Assembly: GCA_947475495.1 (NCBI GenBank)
Contig: CANJNX010000078.1
Coordinates: 1 to 5,499 of the forward strand
Direction: 5' to 3'
DNA: 5,499 nucleotides
Source of the DNA: Comamonadaceae bacterium
Lineage (GTDB): Bacteria; Pseudomonadota; Gammaproteobacteria; Burkholderiales; Burkholderiaceae_C
In this document: positions 1 through 5,499 of the stretch, one piece after another
How positions within the stretch are numbered: position 1 is the first letter of the stretch
How the letters are laid out: every line of letters starts with the position of its first letter
The notes under the pieces: model-generated
Seen by the model: the letters and a program-made list of their open reading frames with translations, nothing else
Database searches by the model: none
What the model was told of the DNA's origin: nothing
Made by a program: the position numbers and the translations under genes

Positions 1-1981
1 CGTGTGGGCCGAGGAGTTGCGTGCTGCCCGTGGCGTCGCCAACCCACCGGCGGTAAGCCAAAAACCCAAAGTAGACCCGGAAGTTCGCGCTGCTGCCAAT
101 GCCGCCGTTCAAGAAGCCATCACCAAGCTAGAAGTGCAAACCTCCGAAGGCCACGGAAAAGCCAGCGCGGGCGCTGCCCAAGCGCTGCGTCACGCTCTCA
201 AAGAATTTGGCAAAGCCATTGATTCCAAGATTGACGGCTTGGCCCATGCGGCGTTGGCTGCAGCCGGGGAGCTCGAAGGCTGGCAGCGCTGGCGTGCGGA
301 TCAACTTCGTGAAGAGTTGCTGATCAAAGCCGAAGGCTTGCTTAAACGCCCTGAAGGCCAAGCCATTGGCGGGCGAAAAATGCAAGACATGCTCCGCACC
401 ATGCGCGAGCAGTGGAAGCAAACCGACCAAGGCGGCTTACCAAACCATGCCCTGTGGAAACGCTTTGATGAAGCGTGCAACGAAGCGTACAAAGTGGTGG
501 AGTCGTGGCTTGAAAAAATCAAAGCAGATGCCATTGAGCACCGCAAACAGCGCTTGGCGCTGATCGAAGAAGTCAATGCATGGGCTGAAGCGAATCGGAC
601 GGCCTTGGACGACGACTGGAAAGGCTTTAGCCGCATCCTGCACCAATTCGGTGACCGTTGGCGTGAAGCAGGCCACTTGGGTGAAAAAGCCTTTGCTGAA
701 TTGCAGCCTTTATGGAAAGCGGCTATTTCCCATGCAGCCGAGCCACTGGAGTCCATGCAGTCCAACAGTTTGAAACTGCGCCACGCCATGGTTGAGGAAG
801 CCAAATTATTGGGCGAAGCGGCGGTATTGCGGATTGACGCGGTCAAGGCTTTGCAACAACGCTGGCAAGCGCAAGCGCATGCGGTGCCGATTGACCGACG
901 GCAAGAGCAAAAGCTGTGGGATGCATTTAGAAAACCGATTGACGATGCGTTCCAACGCAAATCTGCAGAACGCGAAAAAGCCGAAGCCTCTTTAGGCGCA
1001 CGTGACCGCGTGGTCTTGGAAGCCTCTAAAGCCTTGCAAGCCGCCAACGCAGCAGCGGATGCCCAAGCGATTCGCACTGCGATGGCTGCGCTCGAAGCCG
1101 CTTTGCATGGGCAAGCCCAAGCGCAGGCGGTGGTACAAGCAGCCGGCGCCCATGAAGAGCAAGCGCAGGCGCTGGTTCAAGCCCCCTTGCAAGCGGAAGT
1201 TCAAGATCCGGCAGAAGACGCTTTAACGGCTGTTGAATCCGCTGCTGAAACCTTACCCGAGGCTGCTTCCGAGGGCGCAGAAGCGCAAATCCCAGCCACT
1301 CCAGAAAAAGCAGCTCCCAAAGCCCCGCCTAAACCGGTGGTGGCCATGCGTGGCGATGATCGCCCTGGCATGAAAAAAGAAGTGCCTTCGGCGGATGCCG
1401 GGCGATTTGGCAAACCCGGTATGCGCCGCGATGCAGGGCGCAGCGACAACCGACCACCACGCCAAGATCGCAACGATCGTCCCGCGTTTGACCCCAAAAA
1501 TGCGCCCCCACGTTTGGGCGATGCGGCCTTTCGAGCCCAGCGCGAAGCCTTAGACAACGCGCAGTTTGCGTTAAAGAAATTAGCGGCCCAAGCCCACGGA
1601 GAGGCGCTTACCCAATTGTTGACAGCGTGGGAAACCAAAAACGCTGCGGTTGTTCCCAGCGCTCAAGAACTGGGAAACCGGGTCAACGCGGCAACCCGCA
1701 CGCTATGGGTGGCGGCCATTGGCGGCACCGCGCCTACCTTGGCCAAGCCGGTGTCAGCACAAGATGCCTTGTTGCGTTTGGAGATGGCCGCCGAGGTTCC
1801 AACCCCAGCGGACCACTTGGACGCGCGTCGGGCACTGCAACTCCAACTGCTGACCCGCCGAAATGACCCCGCTCCTCAACAAACCTGGGGCCACGATGCA
1901 GCAGTTGTTTTGAGCGCGCCCTATGGAGCGGAAGATGCGCGCCGGGTTCAAAACACACTGAAAGTCTTGCTCAAGCGCTAG
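1..1981 (+). CDS. DUF349 domain-containing protein, 5'-truncated
   Basis: The reading frame is open at the left edge. The GTG at base 2 is probably an internal valine, because the protein enters directly in helical sequence (VWAEELRAARG) with no ribosome site visible. Numbering from that codon gives 659 residues, ending in TAG. Three DUF349-like helical repeats with the W(K/R/Q)..., LW..F motif pattern can be seen at about 128-170 (MREQWKQT, LWKRFDEACNEAY), 204-245 (FGDRWREAG, PLWKAAI) and 280-325 (LQQRWQAQ, LWDAFRKPID). An Ala/Gln-rich segment follows (340-430), then a Pro/Arg/Gly-rich, probably disordered basic segment (435-505), and a C-terminal helical domain (505-659). The function of DUF349 proteins is not established. 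Charged helices plus a basic linker would fit a cytoplasmic nucleic-acid- or protein-binding scaffold, but that is inference. The gene converges on lpxH with a 7-base gap. Confidence 0.9.
   Translation, partial: VWAEELRAARGVANPPAVSQKPKVDPEVRAAANAAVQEAITKLEVQTSEGHGKASAGAAQALRHALKEFGKAIDSKIDGLAHAALAAAGELEGWQRWRADQLREELLIKAEGLLKRPEGQAIGGRKMQDMLRTMREQWKQTDQGGLPNHALWKRFDEACNEAYKVVESWLEKIKADAIEHRKQRLALIEEVNAWAEANRTALDDDWKGFSRILHQFGDRWREAGHLGEKAFAELQPLWKAAISHAAEPLESMQSNSLKLRHAMVEEAKLLGEAAVLRIDAVKALQQRWQAQAHAVPIDRRQEQKLWDAFRKPIDDAFQRKSAEREKAEASLGARDRVVLEASKALQAANAAADAQAIRTAMAALEAALHGQAQAQAVVQAAGAHEEQAQALVQAPLQAEVQDPAEDALTAVESAAETLPEAASEGAEAQIPATPEKAAPKAPPKPVVAMRGDDRPGMKKEVPSADAGRFGKPGMRRDAGRSDNRPPRQDRNDRPAFDPKNAPPRLGDAAFRAQREALDNAQFALKKLAAQAHGEALTQLLTAWETKNAAVVPSAQELGNRVNAATRTLWVAAIGGTAPTLAKPVSAQDALLRLEMAAEVPTPADHLDARRALQLQLLTRRNDPAPQQTWGHDAAVVLSAPYGAEDARRVQNTLKVLLKR
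1118..1182 (+). repeat. Imperfect 23-bp direct repeat, period 42 bp, in the DUF349 gene
   Basis: Copies at 1118-1140 and 1160-1182 match at 21 of 23 bases, with start-to-start spacing of 42 bases (14 codons). At protein level this is QAQAVVQA followed by QAQALVQA in the Ala/Gln-rich linker. The in-frame period suggests a small tandem duplication that later diverged. Confidence 0.6.
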
Positions 1982-1988
1982 CCGTTTT

Positions 1989-2771
1989 CTATGGATGCGG
2001 CAACGTAATCCGAGTGGCTTGCGTTGCCTGTGCGTCGGTTTCTTTTGCGATTTGAATTCGCAAAACCTCGGCGCGTCGCGGCGCAGCGCTCCCATCCCAG
2101 TCACTTAAAACCCAGCGACTGTGGGTTGCGTCTAATGCATGGTGGTCAGGGCGGTGGGTGTGCCCGTGAATCATGTGGTTTGTATTGTGTTCCTGAAGGA
2201 TGTCGATCGCAGCAGCGGTATCGACATCTGCAAAAAAACCAGTGTGGGTCTTTTTTTTCGCTTCGCTTTGCATGCGCATTTCCCGGCCGATGGCCTGGCG
2301 TTGCACTAAAGGCTTTTGTAAAAAATCATGCTGCCACTGCGGGCTTCGAACCATCCCTCGAAATTCTAAATAGGCGGTGTCAGACAGGCAAAGCGCATCG
2401 CCATGGGTGAGCAACCACCGCACCGTGGGGGTTTGCAATACGGTGGGGTCTTCCATGCGGGTGGCGCCGCAGGCGGTCATGCAGGCCGAGCCCATCAGAA
2501 AGTCGCGGTTCCCACAAAGAATGTAAATGTCGATGGTTTGGCTGGCCTGCTTAAGAAGTGCAGCAACATGCGCTTCAAAGCTGCCGTTCTGATCCAGGCA
2601 GTCATCACCTACCCACACCTCAAAGAGGTCGCCTAATATGAATAGCGCTTGGGCGGGGGAGCTTTCTAGATAGCTTGCAAGTGCCACCAATGTTTGGGGC
2701 TCTTGGGCTTGCAGGTGCAAGTCAGAGATGAAATCTACGGTGACCCAATGGTCTTTGGTGCGTAGTTCCAT
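1989..2771 (-). CDS. lpxH: UDP-2,3-diacylglucosamine diphosphatase LpxH
   Basis: The 260-residue protein is a calcineurin-like metallophosphoesterase of the LpxH type. Family members cleave UDP-2,3-diacylglucosamine to lipid X (2,3-diacylglucosamine 1-phosphate) and UMP, the fourth step of lipid A synthesis, on the cytoplasmic face of the inner membrane with Mn2+. All seven metal-ligand positions known from E. coli LpxH can be seen: D17 and H19 (ISDLHL), D48 (ILGDLFEVWVGDD), N88 (CGNRDFLMG), H123 (THGDALC), and H202 and H204 (IHGHTHRP). Length is slightly above the E. coli enzyme (240 residues), the excess being short extensions at each end. The ATG lies 19 bases after the ppiB stop and has no good Shine-Dalgarno sequence, so coupling to ppiB is plausible. 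It is the last gene of the - strand string. An in-frame A AAA AAG heptamer lies at codons 172-174. Confidence 0.96.
   Translation of the reverse strand: MELRTKDHWVTVDFISDLHLQAQEPQTLVALASYLESSPAQALFILGDLFEVWVGDDCLDQNGSFEAHVAALLKQASQTIDIYILCGNRDFLMGSACMTACGATRMEDPTVLQTPTVRWLLTHGDALCLSDTAYLEFRGMVRSPQWQHDFLQKPLVQRQAIGREMRMQSEAKKKTHTGFFADVDTAAAIDILQEHNTNHMIHGHTHRPDHHALDATHSRWVLSDWDGSAAPRRAEVLRIQIAKETDAQATQATRITLPHP
1999..2028 (+). terminator. Possible terminator hairpin downstream of the DUF349 gene
   Basis: Arms 1999-2008 and 2019-2028 can form a 10-bp stem (core GGCAACG/CGTTGCC) with a 10-base loop, 17 bases after the DUF349 stop. One pair is U-G in the + strand RNA but becomes A-C in the - strand RNA, so the stem is better in the DUF349 transcript. 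The T-rich stretch (2039-2046) begins 10 bases after the stem rather than directly after it, so this is not a textbook intrinsic terminator. It lies inside the 3' coding end of lpxH. Confidence 0.3.
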
Positions 2772-2790
2772 CGCTGCAGGCGGAGTTGAA

Positions 2791-3297
2791 TTACAGGGCG
2801 ACTGCTTTTTCGATCACTACGTCTTCATTGGGGACGTCGTCATGGAAACCGCTGCGACCGGTTTTAACGCTTTTAATCTTGTCCACAATCTCTGTGCCCT
2901 CAACGACTTTGCCGAACACGGCATAACCCCAGCCTTGCGAGGTGGGGCCTGTGTGGTTTAAAAAATCGTTATCAGCGATATTGATGAAAAACTGTGAGGT
3001 GGCGGAATGGGGATCGCCGGTACGGGCCATCGCCAGCGTGTAGTTGTTGTTTTTGAGGCCATTGTTGGCTTCGTTGTCAATCGGGGCGCTGGTTTGCTTT
3101 TGTTTCATCCCTGGCTCCATGCCTCCGCCTTGGACCATAAAGCCCGGAATGATGCGGTGAAAGATTGTGTTGTCATAGTGACCGCTGGCCACATAGGCTA
3201 AAAAATTAGCCGTTGATTTAGGCGCATGCTCTTGGTCAAGTTCGATGGTGACGACACCATAACCGGCGATGTGGAGGGCTACTTTTGGATTGCTCAT
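2791..3297 (-). CDS. ppiB: Cytoplasmic peptidyl-prolyl cis-trans isomerase (cyclophilin type) PpiB
   Basis: This is a single-domain cyclophilin of 168 residues, close to the 164 of E. coli PpiB, and it has no signal peptide. It catalyses cis-trans isomerisation of X-Pro bonds and assists protein folding in the cytoplasm. Active-site landmarks are in order: catalytic Arg48 in IFHR, FMVQGGG at 53-59, EPGMKQK at 61-67, NEANNGLKN, the MAR motif ending at Arg92, [10 protein letters not shown] at 97-106, and the [10 protein letters not shown] strand near 123-132. The residue matching human CypA Trp121 is Phe112, as in E. coli PpiB, so weak cyclosporin A binding is expected by family analogy. The ATG starts 2 bases after the stop of the exported cyclophilin gene and has only a weak ribosome site, which suggests translational coupling. 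The stop is followed 19 bases later by lpxH. Confidence 0.96.
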   Translation of the reverse strand: MSNPKVALHIAGYGVVTIELDQEHAPKSTANFLAYVASGHYDNTIFHRIIPGFMVQGGGMEPGMKQKQTSAPIDNEANNGLKNNNYTLAMARTGDPHSATSQFFINIADNDFLNHTGPTSQGWGYAVFGKVVEGTEIVDKIKSVKTGRSGFHDDVPNEDVVIEKAVAL

Positions 3298-3299
3298 TT

Positions 3300-3884
3300 T
3301 TATTTGCTCAGGTTAACGGAAACAATAGTAATAGGCGTGCGGGGAACATTTTGAAACATGCCTTGGTTACCCACAGGTGCAGCTCGGATTTTGTCAACCA
3401 CGTCCATGCCAGCGACCACTTTGCCAAACACGGTATAGCCATACCCATCGGGTTGCGGCGCATTTAAGCCTGGGTTGTTAACGACATTGATGAAAAACTG
3501 AGAGGTTGCGGAATTGGGGTCACTGGTTCGGGCCATGGCAATCGTGCCGACCTCATTTTTCAAACCGTTCATGGCCTCTAGAGCAACCGGCGCTCGGGTG
3601 GGTTTTTGCTTCATGTCCGCCGTGAACCCGCCACCTTGAACCATAAAACCGTCCATGACCCGGTGAAATACCGTGCCATCGTAGTGTTTGTCTTTGACGT
3701 AGCGTAAAAAATTGTCTACCGTTTTTGGCGCCTTGTTAGGGTAGACCTCGACCGTAAACTCCCCCAAGCTCGTTTTAAACAGGACCTGAGGCGCAGTTTG
3801 TGCCACGCCCATGAGCGCCCATAAAGACAGGCCAATGGAAGCGCAGAGCTTGAACTTCCAATTTCCTTGAAAGGCAAAATGCAT
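3300..3884 (-). CDS. ppiA: Exported (periplasmic) peptidyl-prolyl isomerase, cyclophilin type
   Basis: This is a 194-residue cyclophilin with an N-terminal export signal: a short basic start ([12 protein letters not shown]), a hydrophobic core at about 13-27 ([16 protein letters not shown]) and a likely signal peptidase I site after GVA near residue 28. The catalytic core holds FHR (73-75, Arg75), FMVQGGG (80-86), the MAR motif ending at Arg119, and SATSQFFIN (125-133). It should isomerise X-Pro bonds of proteins in the periplasm. I chose the ATG at 3884 over the in-frame ATG 10 codons upstream (3914). The 3884 start overlaps the preceding TAA as TAATG and has AAGGAA 7 bases upstream. The longer form would put Arg-rich coding sequence inside the transpeptidase gene. 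The position matching CypA Trp121 is Gly139, so cyclosporin A binding is not expected. The symbol is by function and location; strict orthology to E. coli ppiA is not tested. Confidence 0.93.
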   Translation of the reverse strand: MHFAFQGNWKFKLCASIGLSLWALMGVAQTAPQVLFKTSLGEFTVEVYPNKAPKTVDNFLRYVKDKHYDGTVFHRVMDGFMVQGGGFTADMKQKPTRAPVALEAMNGLKNEVGTIAMARTSDPNSATSQFFINVVNNPGLNAPQPDGYGYTVFGKVVAGMDVVDKIRAAPVGNQGMFQNVPRTPITIVSVNLSK

Positions 3885-5257
3885 TAAACGGTTCCTTCGT
3901 GAAAGATCTTCCATTCTTTGTTGGAACGGATCCAGTACTGGCGTTTGTTTTTACCGGACTTGTTCTCGCCGATGACTTCACCGAAGGTGACCACCATGGT
4001 CTCGGCAGTGTCTGCCCATTGCAAGTAAGAAAGGTCTTTGAGCTCAATGGTTTTGCCTTGTGACGCGGCCATCTCTGCTTTAAGTGCAGGCCCCCATTCT
4101 TTCAAGCTTTTTCCGTTGCTAGAGAAGTCAGGGGTGTAAAACGACAGGGCTTTGTTGGCGTCTCCCGAGGCTTTGGCGCTGCGCCAATCGTTGAGTGCAC
4201 TTTCAAACGATTTGCCTTGGCTAGAGAGGCTTTTGGCAGGCTGCCAGTTGAGCTCCGAGGCAATGACCACAGGCGTGGTTCGGACCTTGACGGTACGGAT
4301 GAGGTCGGTGATATCGGGGTTGGAGAGTACGACGCAGCCTTCGCTGGCACGCGGAGCCCTGGAGAACTGGTTGGGCGGCGTGCCGTGAAGCCAAATGCCG
4401 CCACCCGATTTGCCGCGCTTTTGATCGAGCATATTGGGGTAATTCAAGGGCAGGGCGCCTGCGCCATAAAACTCGCTCAGGCTTGCGCGATCGAGATGGC
4501 TGGTGATGTAGTAAACCCCCAGTGGAGTGCGCAAATCGCCTTCTTGGTTTTTAAGCACGCCAGCTTTTCCAACCGACATGTAATAGTCAGAGACCAGTCG
4601 CATCCCTGTGGGAGAGTTTTCAAATAAATACAAACGCGATTTAGAAGCGTCCACAGCGATTGCATTTTTGGTGCTGGGGGCTAACTTCAAAAATTGAGAG
4701 GGCACGAGGCCGTTCGTGGGACGCTCTTTGCTGCTTAAGACACGGCGTTGAGATTCATCTCTTAAATTATGGAGGGCGGTCGTGACGTCTGCGGTAATGG
4801 TGTCTGGAATATCACCAATTTTTTGAATCGCCCGCGAGCGCGAAGACAGAAGGTCGCCGTACACCAATTGGGCCAATTGGAAGTTCGGACGGTCTTGGAC
4901 CAGCTTGGCGGCGCTTTGGATCGCTTCGTGGTTTTGACCGTTGGCGGTTAAGCGGTAAATGTCTAAGAGCCTGGCTTCAGCGTCGCGGTCTAAATTGACG
5001 GGTTCCGCGACTGGCGCTTGAACCATCTCTTTTGCCTTTTTCTTGCGCTTAGGCTTTTGGGTTTCTTTGGCTGAATTCTTGGCCGAAACGCTTGCTTTGC
5101 TTTTGTGTTTCTTGGGTTCTTCACTTTTAGCAAAGGACGCAAAGGGCAGGGCCAATGCAAGCACTAGCCCAAGCATGCGCGATGCATGCCAGGGTCGCTT
5201 TGAAATTTGCAGCCGCTCAGAATGCACGAGGCCGATGCTACTGCTCATACGTACCAC
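3884..5257 (-). CDS. Secreted L,D-transpeptidase (YkuD) with C-terminal NTF2-like domain, Csd6-type
   Basis: The 457-residue protein has a long basic N-region, then a hydrophobic signal segment (about 29-43, ending ASFA), so it should act in the periplasm. A Lys-rich linker (44-77, 13 Lys) and a TPR-like helical region (about 90-140) follow. The YkuD catalytic domain lies at about 199-334, with His291 in IWLHGTPP and the nucleophile Cys308 in SEGCVVLSN. A C-terminal NTF2/SnoaL-like domain (about 348-457) ends in W-K-I-F-H-E. YkuD enzymes form 3-3 peptidoglycan cross-links, anchor lipoproteins or trim tetrapeptides. YkuD plus NTF2-like is the layout of Helicobacter Csd6, an L,D-carboxypeptidase for cell shape, so either activity is possible. 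The GTG at 5257 is 4 bases after the upstream stop and has AGGCGG 8 bases upstream. An ATG three codons in (5248) is an alternative. The stop overlaps the next start as TAATG. Confidence 0.92.
   Translation of the reverse strand: MVRMSSSIGLVHSERLQISKRPWHASRMLGLVLALALPFASFAKSEEPKKHKSKASVSAKNSAKETQKPKRKKKAKEMVQAPVAEPVNLDRDAEARLLDIYRLTANGQNHEAIQSAAKLVQDRPNFQLAQLVYGDLLSSRSRAIQKIGDIPDTITADVTTALHNLRDESQRRVLSSKERPTNGLVPSQFLKLAPSTKNAIAVDASKSRLYLFENSPTGMRLVSDYYMSVGKAGVLKNQEGDLRTPLGVYYITSHLDRASLSEFYGAGALPLNYPNMLDQKRGKSGGGIWLHGTPPNQFSRAPRASEGCVVLSNPDITDLIRTVKVRTTPVVIASELNWQPAKSLSSQGKSFESALNDWRSAKASGDANKALSFYTPDFSSNGKSLKEWGPALKAEMAASQGKTIELKDLSYLQWADTAETMVVTFGEVIGENKSGKNKRQYWIRSNKEWKIFHEGTV
3892..3897 (-). 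promoter_or_regulatory. Ribosome binding site of the exported cyclophilin
   Basis: AAGGAA on the - strand, 7 bases before the ATG at 3884 and inside the last codons of the transpeptidase gene. It decides the start: with the TAATG stop-start overlap it supports 3884 over the upstream in-frame ATG at 3914. Confidence 0.75.
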
Positions 5258-5261
5258 GGAA

Positions 5262-5499
5262 TTAGCCGCCTACCGTTTCACGAACAATTTGCCAGCGGTC
5301 ACCCCGTTTGACGAGCTCCAATGTTTTGCGGCTTGACACGGCCAACTTATCCGCCCGGTAGTCTTGGCGAAACTTCACCGTGGCTTTGTCTGCGTTGACC
5401 TCGACTTTGAGGGCGTCTAACTTCACAGTGATCTTGGCTTTGCTTTCAATTCGAACGCGGCGGTCTTCTTCCCATTCTTTGCGGCTCATGGACCCGGGC
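5262..5499 (-). CDS. C-terminal part of a protein with an NTF2/SnoaL-like domain, 5'-truncated
   Basis: The frame is open at the right edge, and about 78 residues plus a TAA stop are visible. The ATG at 5489 is probably internal, because the frame continues upstream as P-G-S and matches the same region of the neighbouring transpeptidase. The segment aligns by eye with the C-terminal domain of that transpeptidase: KEW at the start against KEW (386-388), an alternating beta pattern (ITVKLDALKVEV, ATVKFRQDY), and RWQIVRE at the end against EWKIFHE. It is therefore the second half of an NTF2-like domain. The missing N-terminal part could carry a TPR region, another YkuD domain or something else; the window cannot say. 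With only 4 bases to the next start, it is almost certainly co-transcribed with the transpeptidase. Domain call firm, product unknown. Confidence 0.8.
   Translation of the reverse strand, partial: PGSMSRKEWEEDRRVRIESKAKITVKLDALKVEVNADKATVKFRQDYRADKLAVSSRKTLELVKRGDRWQIVRETVGG
5266..5271 (-). promoter_or_regulatory. Probable ribosome binding site of the L,D-transpeptidase
   Basis: AGGCGG on the - strand (one mismatch to AGGAGG) ends 8 bases before the GTG at 5257, inside the last codons of the upstream gene. The alternative ATG at 5248 would be 17 bases from this site and has no other good site, which favours the GTG. Confidence 0.45.

Noticed and set aside
2..4. GTG as a true start of the DUF349 protein
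   Set aside because: It sits at the very edge, leads straight into helical sequence, and DUF349 proteins of this type are longer; treated as an internal Val codon.
301..1077. Long open frame (258 codons) on the - strand opposite the DUF349 gene
   Set aside because: Its product is Ser/Ala/Arg-rich with no recognisable domain and reflects the codon bias of the well-supported DUF349 repeats on the other strand.
1201..1638. Open frame (145 codons) on the - strand opposite the DUF349 linker
   Set aside because: Low-complexity composition mirroring the Ala/Pro/Arg-rich linker; no ribosome site or family features.
2232..2258. A7...T8 inverted repeat as a terminator for the + strand
   Set aside because: The stem is nearly all A-T with a bulge and is explained by Lys-Lys-Lys and Phe-Phe codons of lpxH; too weak and about 250 bases beyond the DUF349 stop.
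2024..2410. Open frame (128 codons) on the + strand inside lpxH
   Set aside because: Opposite strand of a gene with all LpxH metal-ligand motifs; no domain seen in the shadow product.
4864..4880. Two copies of the palindrome CCAATTGG separated by one base, as a possible operator
   Set aside because: Deep inside the transpeptidase gene and fully explained by the codons for Gln-Leu-Ala-Gln-Leu.
5173..5188. Repeated GCATGC palindromes near the signal-peptide region
   Set aside because: Short self-complementary hexamers in coding sequence with no promoter or known site nearby.

Overview
The window looks like chromosomal DNA of a betaproteobacterium, most likely order Burkholderiales and possibly Comamonadaceae. 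This rests on the character of the proteins: a large DUF349 protein with an Ala/Gln-rich and Arg/Pro-rich linker, a beta-type LpxH, and a Csd6-type L,D-transpeptidase beside two cyclophilins. It also rests on the moderately high GC content. No genus can be fixed from the sequence alone. Nothing points to a mobile element, prophage, CRISPR array or RNA gene.

Layout. Bases 1-1981 (+ strand) hold the C-terminal 659 codons of a DUF349-repeat protein whose start lies left of the window. Only 7 bases separate its stop from the stop of the convergent lpxH. From there to the right edge everything reads on the - strand as one tightly packed gene string. In transcription order it is: the 3' end of a gene with an NTF2-like domain (5499-5262), a secreted L,D-transpeptidase with a C-terminal NTF2-like domain (5257-3884), an exported cyclophilin (3884-3300), a cytoplasmic cyclophilin ppiB (3297-2791) and lpxH (2771-1989). 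Junctions are 4 bases, a 1-base TAATG overlap, 2 bases and 19 bases, so a polycistronic mRNA with some translational coupling is very likely. Its promoter must lie beyond the right edge or inside the truncated gene. No gene-free stretch exceeds 20 bases.

How the genes may work together. The - strand string reads as a cell-envelope cluster: peptidoglycan cross-linking or trimming (YkuD enzyme), periplasmic proline isomerisation (exported cyclophilin), its cytoplasmic twin, and the fourth step of lipid A synthesis (LpxH). The DUF349 protein is transcribed towards this cluster and need not be related to it.

Most of the window is ordinary housekeeping sequence, and I do not see a clearly new system. 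The points most worth a second look are: two adjacent genes ending in the same NTF2-like domain, the unusual YkuD active-site context and Lys-rich linker, the corrected start of the exported cyclophilin, a hairpin just after the DUF349 stop that lies inside lpxH, and a dnaX-type slippery heptamer in lpxH.
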